The notes under the pieces were generated by a model. That model was not told the origin of the DNA. It saw only the letters and a program-made list of their open reading frames with translations, and made no database searches. Shown here piece by piece: positions 1-8,872 of a stretch of DNA of 48,853 nucleotides. The stretch covers positions 1 to 48,853 of IMG/VR virus record IMGVR_UViG_3300024323_000010, one strand, 5' to 3'. Origin of the DNA: a virus. Numbering within the stretch: the first letter of the stretch is position 1; each line of letters starts with the position of its first letter. The position numbers and the translations under genes are program-made.

Positions 1-145
1 TTGCCCGCGAGCATGGCGCCCACGTTCGTATCCGAGCCCTTCGCCTGAAGGATCGGCGCGACGCCCGTCGCGGAGGTGATGACCGAGAAGCCGTTCACCG
101 AGGCGGCCGCCGTGCCGTCGAGGTCGAAGAGGTCGGCGCTGTTCA
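1..145. repeat. Terminal redundancy, left copy (matches 48709-48853)
   Basis: Bases 1-145 match bases 48709-48853 except at 14 (t vs c at 48722) and 128 (a vs c at 48836). Merging the copies keeps the tail-fibre reading frame open across the join. This marks a circular or circularly permuted genome of about 48,708 bp. The two differences are probably population variation or an assembly edge effect. Confidence 0.9.
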
Positions 146-356
146 GGCGGAAGTCGATCTTCCCGGCGGACGTCGAGATCAGCGACGTGTTGCCGTCGCC
201 CGAGATGATGAGCCGCTGCCCGTCGAGATCGAAGGGCGCCGTGCGGGGGCTGCCGACGCTCTGGTCGTTGTTCACGACCGCGTCCTGAATGCCGTTCAGA
301 TCCGCAGCGGTGAGCGTCTGCCCATCGACGAAGGTCTTATAGCGCGAGATTGACAC
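1..356 (-). CDS. Tail fibre, N-terminal part (gene crosses the contig ends)
   Basis: This is the first 118 codons of a 565-aa protein that continues at 48708-47367. The start is GTG at 356-354, overlapping the TAG stop of the gp10-like gene by one base (TAGTG). The N-terminus (SISRYKTFVDGQTLTAADLN) resembles the particle-attachment region of phage tail fibres, where the words TLTAADLN are common. Its place directly after the gp10-like gene fits a tail-tip or fibre protein. The fibre family is inferred from context and composition, and the receptor is unknown. Confidence 0.8.
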   Translation of the reverse strand, partial: MSISRYKTFVDGQTLTAADLNGIQDAVVNNDQSVGSPRTAPFDLDGQRLIISGDGNTSLISTSAGKIDFRLNSADLFDLDGTAAASVNGFSVITSATGVAPILQAKGSDTNVGAMLAG

Positions 357-1930
357 TAGAGATGGTTCTCGTAGCTCGGATCCTGCGCGGTCTCGATCAC
401 CGCATGGATCGCGTTGATTTCGATGTCCTGGCCTTCCTCGGTGCTCTCGAGCTCGAAGCTCACCTCGCGGAACTGGCCCGCATCCATCTCGCCCCAGTGA
501 GTGAGGTAGGCGTTGCCTGCGAGGACGTCGGTGCCGATGATGAAGGAGCCGAGCAGCGCGCCAAGCGAGGGCGTGACGTGCTGCGTCTGCGAGGCCGCGC
601 CCGGCCCGAGGAGCGCGGTGAAGTTGATGTCCGCGGCGCCGTGTCCCTGCACGCCGAGCCCGAAGTGGCTCAGCGTCTTCATGCGGTTCTGCGTGTTGTA
701 GTGGAAGAACGGCGTCTTCACGATGTACTGATACGCGCCGCCATCGATCGACATGTCGAGCGTCTGCTGCGTCTTGCGCAGGAACCCATCCGTGCCGCCG
801 AGGTAGAGGATCTGGCGGTTTGACGACTCCGGGTCCGACATGCGCGCCACGCTGCAGGCGACGAACGCGGGCCAGAGCGTGAAGCGCGGCGAGTCGAAGC
901 GGTAGTCGAGGCAGACGACGTAATTCGGGGTGACGACATTCCCCACAGGCAGCGTGAAGAGCGCGTAGCCGCGCGTGGGATCGGTGCGCGCCCATGCGCG
1001 CTTCAGCGCCGCCGGGTTCACGTTCTCGCGGATCCACGTCGTGATCGGGCGTGAGAGCGCGGCTTCCTCGAAGTCGCCGTACTTGTCGGTGGCGCTCAGG
1101 CTCCGGATCGCGCCGTCCGTCGCGATGAAGCCGAGGTCGTTGCTCATCGGGAAGATGGAGTTCGGGCCGATTCCGCCGATCTCATCCGAGAACGTGTCGC
1201 GCGCGAAGTCGCTCGGCGTGCGGCCGGAGATGACATGGATCGAGCCGAAGTTCGGCCCCTTCCACACGAAGAGCCGGCCGCGGAAGGAGTAGATCCCCGT
1301 CATCACGTCGCCATCGTCGGGCGCGATGTCGATGTGGCCCGCATCCGATCCGCTCCAGTCCTCGCAGTTGAGGAGCGCGCTGTAGTAGAGGCGCGAGGGG
1401 AAGAGCGGATCGCCGCCCGCCCACAGCCGATTCGCGTGCTCGCACGAGAAGCTGAAGTTCGGCGGCGCGCCCCCGAGGACGGCGGCCGTGGTCTGATCCC
1501 ACTTGAGCGGCACGTCCACGGTCGAGTCGCTCGCAATCACGAGCACGTCCGTAAAGACCGTGTAGTTCGGGATCTTGTTGTCTTCGAGCCCGGTGAAGAT
1601 CGCAGCGAAGGTGCCATCGTTGTTGTCGGCGAGGATCTTCGTGCCCGCGTGCACGACGCGCCGCCGCGTAGGCGAGCCCGTGGTGCCCGAGCGCACGTAC
1701 TCCACCATGCCGCGGATCTCTTCCCCCGACTCGATCGCGACGGAGTTGTACTTGCTCGTGCCGCCCGCCTTGCGCAGGCCGCCGTTGAGGCTGAAGTAGA
1801 CGTTCTCGGCGCGCAGCAGGAACGGAATCGAGATGCGGCCGTTCGACACCTGCATCTCGGCGAGCGAGCCGAAGTCGGTGGCGAAGCCGCCCTCGAACGT
1901 GTGGCGCAGCGCCTGATCGGGGGCGGTCAT
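356..1930 (-). CDS. P22 gp10-like tail nozzle / DNA-stabilising protein
   Basis: A 524-aa protein that probably forms the lower part of the short tail below the adaptor and helps hold packaged DNA. It is rich in beta strands and short Gly/Asp turns throughout, with no membrane segment. The N-terminal region (about residues 1-90, including GGFATDFGSLAEMQ and LNGGLRKAGG) resembles podovirus gp10 or tail-tubular-B type proteins. It is slightly longer than P22 gp10. The ATG at 1930 overlaps the previous stop (ATGA). A GGAGGG ribosome site lies about 10 bases upstream. It sits between the adaptor and fibre genes, the usual podovirus order. The family call is from recognition without a search. Confidence 0.7.
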   Translation of the reverse strand: MTAPDQALRHTFEGGFATDFGSLAEMQVSNGRISIPFLLRAENVYFSLNGGLRKAGGTSKYNSVAIESGEEIRGMVEYVRSGTTGSPTRRRVVHAGTKILADNNDGTFAAIFTGLEDNKIPNYTVFTDVLVIASDSTVDVPLKWDQTTAAVLGGAPPNFSFSCEHANRLWAGGDPLFPSRLYYSALLNCEDWSGSDAGHIDIAPDDGDVMTGIYSFRGRLFVWKGPNFGSIHVISGRTPSDFARDTFSDEIGGIGPNSIFPMSNDLGFIATDGAIRSLSATDKYGDFEEAALSRPITTWIRENVNPAALKRAWARTDPTRGYALFTLPVGNVVTPNYVVCLDYRFDSPRFTLWPAFVACSVARMSDPESSNRQILYLGGTDGFLRKTQQTLDMSIDGGAYQYIVKTPFFHYNTQNRMKTLSHFGLGVQGHGAADINFTALLGPGAASQTQHVTPSLGALLGSFIIGTDVLAGNAYLTHWGEMDAGQFREVSFELESTEEGQDIEINAIHAVIETAQDPSYENHL

Positions 1931-2961
1931 CAGAAGTCGCCCTCCATCCGGTCAAACTCGCCCGCCGTATCGAACCCGCTGCGTGCCCCGCCCCGCCACG
2001 GCCGCTTCGCGCGGCTGCGGTAGATGATCGCGCGCGGGGCGACGCTGGGGCGCTGCTGGCCCACCTCGGAATCGCCGAGCAGCCGCTCTTTGAGCTGCTC
2101 GTACTCGGCCTTCACCTCCTGGCTGCGCGGGTCGTCCTTGCGGTCGCGGTACCAGTTGAAGAGCGCGTGATAGACGATCAGGTGCCGCCAGCGCAGCGGC
2201 AGAATCGGCTCGTCCGTGTCATCGGTGAAGTTCTCGGCCGCCGCGCCCGCCGCCGTCACGACGACGTTGCGAGTCACGTAGTCGTAGTGGATGAACTGCA
2301 CGTCGGAGGGCGGCGGCGCGAACTGCACCTTGCGCACCGGCGCGGTGCTCCCGCTCGGCGGGAGGTCGAGGATCGTCGCGTGCCGGATCCGCGTGGTCGG
2401 CACCCGGTTGCGCGGGTAGAGGCGGCGGAAGTCCTGCCGGCCGAGCAGCTTGATGTTCCGGCCCGTGTCGAAGGCGCGCGCGTCGAGCGGCCGCGAGAAG
2501 TCCGACGCGAGTGAGTATTCGTCCTCGAAGTAGGCATAGGAGAGGCCCGAGGCCGTGTCGCCGATGAAGGCGGGCGTGATGACGGCCGCCGTGTCGCTGG
2601 CCACCGAGACGACGGTGTAGACGTCCTGCTGTCCGGCGATCGTGATGCGGCCGCCCGCGCGCATGTTGAGCGCGCCGTCCGCGTTCGCCGTGTTCCAGGC
2701 GGTAGCCGAGCCCGTAATGGCCGTGCTTCCCCGCGTCGCGGTGAGCGTGCCCGTCGTGTAGCGCTCGTGCGTCGTGATCGTCGCACGCCGCTCGGCCCAC
2801 GGCATCTTCTCCGCGCCGAGGAGGTAGATGTCCTGGTTCGCGATGTTCACGTACCGCTTCGCCACCGTCGTCGCGGCGGTCGTCCCCGAGTTCTCGCGCA
2901 CGCGCGAGATGAGGTCGCCGTAGAGATCGGAGAACGTGGTGAGCTGGCTGGTGGTGCTCAT
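1930..2961 (-). CDS. Tail adaptor (tail tubular protein A / gp4-like)
   Basis: A 343-aa protein that probably forms the ring joining portal to tail. The first 50 residues are helical (TFSDLYGDLISRVRENSG, then YVNIANQDIYL), like the helical bundle of podovirus adaptors. A beta-rich middle follows, about residues 70-130, with GTLTATRGSTAITGS. The C-terminus returns to helices around residue 260, with LPLRWRHLIVYHALFNWYRD. This helix-sheet-helix plan and its position before the gp10-like gene support the call. It overlaps both neighbours by a few bases. Confidence 0.65.
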   Translation of the reverse strand: MSTTSQLTTFSDLYGDLISRVRENSGTTAATTVAKRYVNIANQDIYLLGAEKMPWAERRATITTHERYTTGTLTATRGSTAITGSATAWNTANADGALNMRAGGRITIAGQQDVYTVVSVASDTAAVITPAFIGDTASGLSYAYFEDEYSLASDFSRPLDARAFDTGRNIKLLGRQDFRRLYPRNRVPTTRIRHATILDLPPSGSTAPVRKVQFAPPPSDVQFIHYDYVTRNVVVTAAGAAAENFTDDTDEPILPLRWRHLIVYHALFNWYRDRKDDPRSQEVKAEYEQLKERLLGDSEVGQQRPSVAPRAIIYRSRAKRPWRGGARSGFDTAGEFDRMEGDF

Positions 2962-3632
2962 TCAGCCCTCGCGAGGTGGACCTCGGCATCGATCGAGAGC
3001 GTGGAGCCGCTGTCCTGCGCGGCCGCCACGCGGAAGATGTCGCCCGCGTCGAGCTGCACGAGCCGGCTGCCGAAGAGCTCGGTCGTGTCGCCGGCCGCTG
3101 CCTTCACCCGCAGCGTGGCGCGGGGGATCGCCGCGGCGTTGCGCCGCATCTGAATTCCGCGGTCGCCCGTCGCGTTCACGGGGAAGCTCGCGGCGATCGT
3201 GGCCCAGTAGTAGCCGCCCTGCCCCGCCGGAATCACGATGCGATCCGGGTTCGCGCCGCCCGCATTGTTCATGCCGAGCGGGTCGATCGCGCCCGTCGCC
3301 GTCCAGGGGATGAGCGCCGCCGCGCCCGTCGCTCCGCTCGCGAGCGAGAAGCCCGTCTTCACGAGCCGCACCCGCGCGTTCGTGATCCGAGGCCGCGAGA
3401 CGAGGAGCGCCGGGAGGCCCTCGGCCTGGAACGCGACGTCGGCCGCGTTCAGGACGTCCCGCAGGTTCGCCTCGGTATCGATCACCGTCGCGATGCCGCC
3501 GGCCGCGAGGAAGGCGAGGTAGGCCGCGTCCGTGAGTGGGAAGTAGCCGAAGCGCGCAGAGGCGTAGACGTCCGTGCGCCCCGTGACTCTCCAGAACCAG
3601 TCGGCCGGCGTGTAGGAATTCGGATCAGGCAT
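2958..3632 (-). CDS. Structural protein of unknown role before the tail adaptor
   Basis: A 224-aa protein I do not recognise. I chose ATG 3632 because AGGTGG lies 6-8 bases upstream; an in-frame GTG lies at 3641. It overlaps the previous gene by 8 bases and the adaptor by 4. The sequence is soluble and beta-rich in the second half (GATGAAALIPWTATGAIDPLG; ending in STLSIDAEVHLARAE), and the N-terminal half is mixed. It may be a head-tail or virion surface component. Confidence 0.6.
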   Translation of the reverse strand: MPDPNSYTPADWFWRVTGRTDVYASARFGYFPLTDAAYLAFLAAGGIATVIDTEANLRDVLNAADVAFQAEGLPALLVSRPRITNARVRLVKTGFSLASGATGAAALIPWTATGAIDPLGMNNAGGANPDRIVIPAGQGGYYWATIAASFPVNATGDRGIQMRRNAAAIPRATLRVKAAAGDTTELFGSRLVQLDAGDIFRVAAAQDSGSTLSIDAEVHLARAE

Positions 3633-4524
3633 ACTGCCCACCTGTGCCCGTCGTGCCGGCCACGTTTCCCGGGAAGTAGTTGATGCCGCCCCCGTTGGTG
3701 TAAATCACGCTGTTCAGCGTGGCGTCGTAGCGCTTGCCGGTAGCTGCCCCGCTGAGAGACGCATTTACGACAGTGACGATGGCGCCCGTCTGCGCCTGGA
3801 CCGTCGCAGTCGAGAACGCGGGCGTGCCAGAGAAGACGTGCGCGAAGCCATTGCTCGTGACGGTCGAGTTCCCGACGGCGAGGATCCAGTTCGCTGCGCC
3901 GCCGTTGATCGTGAGAACCGCGCCGATGCCGATGTTCGCCGTCGATGCCGCGACGATCTGCCGCGCGCCCGCCGCGGCCCCGCACTGGCAAGCGCCGAAG
4001 ATGGTCACCGATGCGTAGCTGGCCACGGAGAGCCCGTCGCCGGTGCTTGGCAGGAACTTTACGCCGCTCACGAAGAGCAGGCAGCTATCCGACACCGTGA
4101 GCGTGCTCGTGATGACGTAGCTTCCCGGTGCGGCAGCGTCGCCGACGAGCACAACCAGCGAGCCGGCGCCTCCCACCCAGCGCCCGGCGACCGTAGTCCC
4201 TGCGTAGTTCCCGGTATTGCCGAGCTGCACGGTGACGACGAACGTCGAGAGATCGAGGCCACCGATGACGGAGAACGCCTTGGCGATCGTCGCGAAGGCG
4301 CCGCCGGCGGTGTTCGCAAGGCCCGTGTTCGAATCGGACCCGTCCGTGCGGACGTAGTAGGTCCGGTTCGCGGTGAGGACCTCGCGGCCCGAGTAGGTGA
4401 TGAGGCCCGTATCCGCGGAGACGGAGGCGACGAGGCTCGGGCCCACGATGTTGAGCGAGCGCGCCCAGCCCTGGGAAACCCCCTCGTCGAGCAGCTCGAT
4501 GCGGTTCGCCTTTTGGATCCCCAT
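3625..4524 (-). CDS. Beta-helix fibre-like virion protein
   Basis: A 299-aa protein with an N-terminal stretch of about 50 residues that could be an anchor. After it comes a repetitive Gly/Ser/Thr/Val-rich region typical of right-handed beta-helices. YYVRTDGSDSNTGLAN near residue 55, followed by AFATIAKAFSVI, is a common opening of pectate-lyase-type folds in phage fibres. No catalytic residues can be assigned. It ends overlapping the next gene by 8 bases and starts overlapping the previous stop by one base. It is probably a surface appendage. Confidence 0.65.
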   Translation of the reverse strand: MGIQKANRIELLDEGVSQGWARSLNIVGPSLVASVSADTGLITYSGREVLTANRTYYVRTDGSDSNTGLANTAGGAFATIAKAFSVIGGLDLSTFVVTVQLGNTGNYAGTTVAGRWVGGAGSLVVLVGDAAAPGSYVITSTLTVSDSCLLFVSGVKFLPSTGDGLSVASYASVTIFGACQCGAAAGARQIVAASTANIGIGAVLTINGGAANWILAVGNSTVTSNGFAHVFSGTPAFSTATVQAQTGAIVTVVNASLSGAATGKRYDATLNSVIYTNGGGINYFPGNVAGTTGTGGQYA

Positions 4525-5696
4525 CAGGTGAATTCCTGGATCCCGATGGTCCCGCTCGCGGCGCTAGCGATGCCGTTGATCTGGGCCGTCGTGAAGGTCT
4601 CGCGGGTCATCACGAACGAGTCGCCCGGCCACAGCGTGATCCCGCTATCGAGCACCGCGCTGCCGGCCGCCATGTGGAGCGAGATCCGCTGGCCGCCGGT
4701 GCTCGTGTTCGTGAGCGCGAGGCCCTTGCGGTTCGCGTTGCTTGCGATGACGGTGCCCGAGCTCCCGTTCACCGTGGCCGTGGTCGGCGAGCTCGCGGTC
4801 GTCGAGCCCACGATCGAGATCGGCTGCGTCGTGGCCGATCCATCGACCTTGAGCGCATTCGTGAGCTGCGGCTGGTCGGTCGCCAGGACGACGCGCAGGG
4901 TTCCGGCGCTCTTGTTGCCCGAGTTCGTGTCGGTGGCTGTGCCCGCGAGCTGCGCGACGTTCGTCGGCTGGGTGACGGCGCTCCCGTCCACCTTGAGCGC
5001 CGCGGTGAGCTGGGGCTGGTCGGTGGCGATCACCACCCGCAGCGTGCCGGCGCTCTTGTTCCCCGAATTGGTATCGGTCGCGGTGCCGGCAAGCTGGGCC
5101 ACGTTCGTGGGCTGCGTCACCGCGGAGCCATCGACCTTGAGCGCGCTGGCGGCACTCACCGACGCGGTGTTGCCGCCCTGGCTGATCGAGACGAGCCAGG
5201 GCGTCGTATTCGACGTGTTGCCCGGCTGGACGGTCCACGTGCCCGACTGCGCGGCGCTCACCGTGCCGTCCACCGTGAGAGACCCGCCGTTGTCGTCCAC
5301 GGACAGCGCGGCGCCGCCGTCATCGACCGTGAGCGAGCCGCCCCCATCATCCACGGTGAGCGAGCCGGCGTTGTCGGTGACGGGCACGGCCGCGCCCGAG
5401 GCGTTCACCCAGAGGCGGCCCGCGGCGTCCACCTCCATCTGGGTGCGGTCGCCGTCGGTGTCAACCAGCGAGGCCGCCGTGTCCTTGCGGACGACGCCCG
5501 CCATGTTGACGAAGTCGCCCTGCAGCGAGGGCGTGTCCTCGGCGTACTGCGTCGCGCCCGCGGCGGACGACGACACCACCGAGACCTTGACGGAGTCGGT
5601 CGCCTCATCCATCGCCGAATCGCCGTTCGGCGTGAAGAGGCTGACGCCGCCGTAGACCTCGCGGGCGCCCTGGTTGCTGGAGGCCGTGCCAGCCAC
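4524..5696 (-). CDS. Repeat-containing virion protein with 48-residue tandem units
   Basis: A 390-aa protein. The central part carries two full 48-residue repeats beginning ALKVDGSAVTQPTNVAQLAG, plus a third truncated unit that diverges after KVDGSATTQP. N-terminal to these are four short units of the form GSLTVDDGG. The C-terminal 100 residues look like a compact beta domain with NTSTGGQRISLHMAAGSAVL. Such modular repeats are usual in surface-exposed or host-range phage proteins. There is no enzyme motif. Confidence 0.65.
   Translation of the reverse strand: MAGTASSNQGAREVYGGVSLFTPNGDSAMDEATDSVKVSVVSSSAAGATQYAEDTPSLQGDFVNMAGVVRKDTAASLVDTDGDRTQMEVDAAGRLWVNASGAAVPVTDNAGSLTVDDGGGSLTVDDGGAALSVDDNGGSLTVDGTVSAAQSGTWTVQPGNTSNTTPWLVSISQGGNTASVSAASALKVDGSAVTQPTNVAQLAGTATDTNSGNKSAGTLRVVIATDQPQLTAALKVDGSAVTQPTNVAQLAGTATDTNSGNKSAGTLRVVLATDQPQLTNALKVDGSATTQPISIVGSTTASSPTTATVNGSSGTVIASNANRKGLALTNTSTGGQRISLHMAAGSAVLDSGITLWPGDSFVMTRETFTTAQINGIASAASGTIGIQEFT
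4846..5139 (-). repeat. 144-bp tandem coding repeats (two full units plus part)
   Basis: The plus-strand word accttgagcgc recurs at 4846, 4990 and 5134, exactly 144 bases apart. The units encode the 48-residue repeats above. Codon-level differences between units show that the repeat is not a recent duplication. Confidence 0.85.
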
Positions 5697-5705
5697 TCGG
5701 ACCCC

Positions 5706-6218
5706 TTAGGCGACGAGCCCCCGGAGCTTCTCCGCCTTCGTCTGGTACTCGTCGCGGATCGCCTCGGCCTCGCGCAGCCGGTCCCGCGCGGTCGAGAGAT
5801 CCTGCTGGGCGCGCTCAGAGAGCGCCTGCGCCGCGGCGGCCGCCTGCTCGAGCTCGGCCGCCCGCCGCTCCTGGGCCGCGGCCCGCGCCTCGAGCTGCGC
5901 CTCCCGCGCCTTGGCCTTCGCCTCTACGTCCGCCAGCCGCTTGGCCGCGTCCGCGCGCGCGCGCTCGATCGTCTTCTTCGCCTCGGCCGTGGCCATGTCC
6001 CGCGCGGCCTTGGCGTTCGCCAGGAGCTGCGCGTGCTCGGCCTTGATCGTGTCGAGCTGCGAGAGCGACTCGCGCCGCTCGATGCCCGCGTTGATCTCGG
6101 TGCGCAGCTTCTCGAGCTCGGCCAGCTTCGCGGCGTAGGCGTCCGGATCCGCCATCAGGCGGAAGAGCGCCATCAGGTCGTAGTAGCTCGGCACCGGCGG
6201 CATCGGCTGGATCTTCAT
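5706..6218 (-). CDS. Coiled-coil virion-associated protein
   Basis: A 170-aa protein. After a Pro-rich start (KIQPMPPVPSYYDLMALFRL) it is almost entirely charged heptads of Ala, Glu, Arg and Lys from about residue 30 to the end (for example KAKAREAQLEARAAAQERRA), which predicts a long coiled coil. It lies inside the structural gene block, with 1-9 base gaps to its neighbours. It could be a trimerising fibre stalk or an assembly factor. Coiled coils also occur in tail chaperones, so the role is open. Confidence 0.6.
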   Translation of the reverse strand: MKIQPMPPVPSYYDLMALFRLMADPDAYAAKLAELEKLRTEINAGIERRESLSQLDTIKAEHAQLLANAKAARDMATAEAKKTIERARADAAKRLADVEAKAKAREAQLEARAAAQERRAAELEQAAAAAQALSERAQQDLSTARDRLREAEAIRDEYQTKAEKLRGLVA

Positions 6219-6219
6219 C

Positions 6220-7245
6220 TCACGCTCCGAAGGCGTTCACCGCCCGGCGGATGCCCTGCTGCCGCATGGCGCCTTCCGAGTAGGAGTTCGCCCATGCGAT
6301 CGTCACGATCGCGCGCGGGTTCGTACCCGCCAGCGAGACGTAGCAGCCGCGGTGCAGCCGCAGGGGCCAGTCGCCCATCGGCACGCGCTCGTTGTTCGCG
6401 ACGTTGCGCAGCTCGAGCGCGGCCGCGCTCCCGTCGCTCGTGTAGCCGCGGTCCGTGTCGTAGACCTGGAGCACGTTGTCGGTGGCGCCGCCCGAGAGCA
6501 GGTCGAGCTTGAGCACCTCCCCGGGGCCGACGAAGACGTGGCCTGAGGCGGTGAGGAGGATCTGCTGCGGGAAGCGCTCGACCGGCGGGAAGATGCGCGC
6601 GTCGTCCGCGATGATGTCGTCGAAGAGGATCGTCCCGCCCGTCGTCCCCGCGTCCTGGGAGAGCACGCCGACGACGCCCGACGTGATCGCGCCCTGATCG
6701 AGCCCGGTGACTTGCGTGAGCGCGCCGCCGTCGAGCCAGGCGTCGATCGTGCCATCGTTGCCGGCGCCGCTGTCGATCACGAACTTGAGCTCGAGGCAGT
6801 GCCAGACGCCGACCGTGAGCGGCGCGAAGCTGCTCGCCGAGCCCTCGCCGATCCCGAGCCGCAGCCCGTTCGCAGTCGTGTAGTTGATGTAAGCGCCGGC
6901 CTCCGGGGTGCTCGCGCCGCTCCAGAGCTGGAAGATCGCGAACTCGTCATTGTTCGCCATCACGATGTCGGCACTCACGCGGAACATCAGGCGCACGAAG
7001 AGCGTGCCGCTCGCCGAGAGATCCCACGCCCCGGTCTCCTGCACGTAGGCGTCGGCCGGGCTTCCGTCGTTCGCGAGCGCGACCCGCATGCAGTAGGCCC
7101 CGCGCCAGGGCGCGCCGGCGCCGGGGATTTTCGCGAGGTCGCTGTAGTGCGGGAAGTCGAGGCGCAGCTCGGTGTCCACCTCGGTGTCGAAGTGGCCGAG
7201 CGTGCCCGCCTCGAATCCCGCCTCACTCAGGAACGGAAAGCCCAT
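6220..7245 (-). CDS. Virion protein with concanavalin/LamG-like domain
   Basis: A 341-aa protein. Residues about 15-210 read as a jelly-roll lectin-like sandwich: GFEAGTLGHFDTEV near the start, then ASGTLFVRLMFRVSAD, GVWHCLELKFVID and GTIDAWLDGGAL. These are the standard landmarks of concanavalin A-like or LamG folds in secreted and phage proteins. The last 110 residues form a separate beta domain with FVGPGEVLKLDLLSGGATDN. It is likely a carbohydrate-binding surface protein. The ligand cannot be told from sequence. Confidence 0.65.
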   Translation of the reverse strand: MGFPFLSEAGFEAGTLGHFDTEVDTELRLDFPHYSDLAKIPGAGAPWRGAYCMRVALANDGSPADAYVQETGAWDLSASGTLFVRLMFRVSADIVMANNDEFAIFQLWSGASTPEAGAYINYTTANGLRLGIGEGSASSFAPLTVGVWHCLELKFVIDSGAGNDGTIDAWLDGGALTQVTGLDQGAITSGVVGVLSQDAGTTGGTILFDDIIADDARIFPPVERFPQQILLTASGHVFVGPGEVLKLDLLSGGATDNVLQVYDTDRGYTSDGSAAALELRNVANNERVPMGDWPLRLHRGCYVSLAGTNPRAIVTIAWANSYSEGAMRQQGIRRAVNAFGA

Positions 7246-7254
7246 CGGACCCCC

Positions 7255-7950
7255 TTACGCGGTCGCGGCCGCCGCCGGCCCCGGACGCCGGCTCTTCGCC
7301 AGCGCGCCGAGCGCCTTCTGCGTCTCCGGCAGATCCGCGATCCCCGCGTCCTCGAGCAGCGCCTCGGTCTGCGTGGGCTCCTCCGGCTCGTCGAGCACGG
7401 AAGGCTCCTCCGCAGGCTTCGGCTTGAAGATCGCGTCGTAGTTCTCCTTGTACTGCTCGCTCGGGAAGCTGAACGCGCGCACCGCGGGAATCTGCGCGTT
7501 GTCCATGTTCAGGTGCGAGGTACGCGGCCGGAGGCGCTCGGGCGAGAAGAGCGTCTGCGCCTGATCGGCGGGGATGCCCGGGTGCAGCGCGGCGTTCAGG
7601 TTGCGCCACGTCGTGATGCGCGCCTTGTTGCGCCGCTCCCACCAGACGTTCTGATCAACGGCGCCCGGCGGGTTCCGGCGCATCTCCTCGTGCGAGAGCA
7701 TGCCCTCGCGAATCTGCGCCTCGAGCTCCTTCACCTTCTTCACTGCCTTGTCGCGCTGGTCGGGCGTGAGCTGCGGGATGCCGTGCTCGCGCTCCATATC
7801 GCCCATGCGGCCGATCGCCGCGCGCACGGCGCTCTTGTCCTCCACGTGCGGAGACTCGAGCGCCTTCTGGAGCGTGCGCTTGTTGTTCTTGATCTCGTCC
7901 GCTTCCCACGGACGGAAGATCCGGCGCTGCTTTCGTGCTCTCTCAGGCAT
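7255..7950 (-). CDS. Helical structural or assembly protein, unknown
   Basis: A 231-aa protein, mostly helical and charged. I chose ATG 7950 because it overlaps the end of the upstream gene by 8 bases, as neighbours do. An in-frame extension to 7989 reads as a shadow of that gene. The middle contains WWERRNKARITTWRNLNAAL and RPRTSHLNMDNAQIPAVRAF. The C-terminus is acidic, then Ala/Pro-rich. I do not recognise a family. Confidence 0.55.
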   Translation of the reverse strand: MPERARKQRRIFRPWEADEIKNNKRTLQKALESPHVEDKSAVRAAIGRMGDMEREHGIPQLTPDQRDKAVKKVKELEAQIREGMLSHEEMRRNPPGAVDQNVWWERRNKARITTWRNLNAALHPGIPADQAQTLFSPERLRPRTSHLNMDNAQIPAVRAFSFPSEQYKENYDAIFKPKPAEEPSVLDEPEEPTQTEALLEDAGIADLPETQKALGALAKSRRPGPAAAATA

Positions 7951-8872
7951 CGGTGCTCGCAGTGATGTTCGTCTGCATGGACGACTCACCCGCCAAATTG
8001 ATGATGTTGATCGGCTGGAAGAACTGCGCGGCAGCGCCCACGAAGGCTTCGGTGATGTTCGCCGCGTTGTCGGTGAGCATCGCGCAGATGTTCGGGCCGA
8101 CGCGGACGGTGGAGGTCGCAGCGAGGGTCACGATCACGTCGGCCGAGTTCTTCGTCCAGCCGTAGTTGACCTTGCTGCCGCCGCCGATGCGGCTGTTCGT
8201 GATCGCCGTGGTCACGTTCTCGATGCAGGCGACCGCGAAGTTTCCGTAGATGTCCCAGTTCTCGATCACGATGCCGTCGCCGCCCACGATCGTGATCGCC
8301 GTGTCCGCGCCGGCCGCCGCGTCGCCGCGGTGCACCCAGTCGCAGATATGGAGACGGCTCGCCGCGGTCGCGGTGATGAAGTCCACGCACTGCGTCGCGG
8401 CCGTGTCGCGCGTCTCGATGTCGTAGAGCTTGCAGTCCGTGCCCGTGATTGCGATGCCCGTCACCACCGCGTCCAGCGTGGTCACGAAGAGCAGGTTCCG
8501 GAGTGTCACGTCGTTCGCGCTGATCGTGACGGTCGCCGAGGTGGCCGTGCCGATGTTGATCGTCGGCCGCTTCGTCCCCGAGCCGAGTCCGAGCACCGTG
8601 ATGCCGGCGACGTCGAACGCGAGGCCGGCCGCGGCCGCCACGGTCTCGACATGGCCCGGGAGGACCACGATCACGTCGCCCTGGTTCGCCGTGCAGCGGC
8701 CGACGGCGTAGTCGAGCGTCGCGAAGGGATTGTCGGCGCGCGCGCCGTGGCTCGGGTCGTCGCGGCAATTGGCGCTCGTGGACGAGACGAAGAATACGTT
8801 CCCCGTGGTGGGGAAGATCGGCAGCCAGGCGTTGAGCCGGGCGCCGCCGGCGAGATTCAGCGAAGTGGTCAT
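7943..8872 (-). CDS. Beta-helix virion protein
   Basis: A 309-aa protein with Thr/Ile/Val/Asn-rich turns (DVTLRNLLFVTTLD, GIVIENWDIYGNFAVACIEN) typical of a right-handed beta-helix. An opening DNPFATLDYAVGRCTANQGDVI resembles the start of parallel-beta-helix repeat proteins. ATG 8872 overlaps the previous TGA (ATGA), which fixes the start. Its place next to the capsid gene makes a capsid-surface fibre or decoration possible. Confidence 0.6.
   Translation of the reverse strand: MTTSLNLAGGARLNAWLPIFPTTGNVFFVSSTSANCRDDPSHGARADNPFATLDYAVGRCTANQGDVIVVLPGHVETVAAAAGLAFDVAGITVLGLGSGTKRPTINIGTATSATVTISANDVTLRNLLFVTTLDAVVTGIAITGTDCKLYDIETRDTAATQCVDFITATAASRLHICDWVHRGDAAAGADTAITIVGGDGIVIENWDIYGNFAVACIENVTTAITNSRIGGGSKVNYGWTKNSADVIVTLAATSTVRVGPNICAMLTDNAANITEAFVGAAAQFFQPINIINLAGESSMQTNITASTDA

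Noticed and set aside
3838-5655. 605-residue plus-strand open frame
   Set aside because: It runs opposite to well-formed structural genes. Its start is weak and its composition is that of an antisense shadow.
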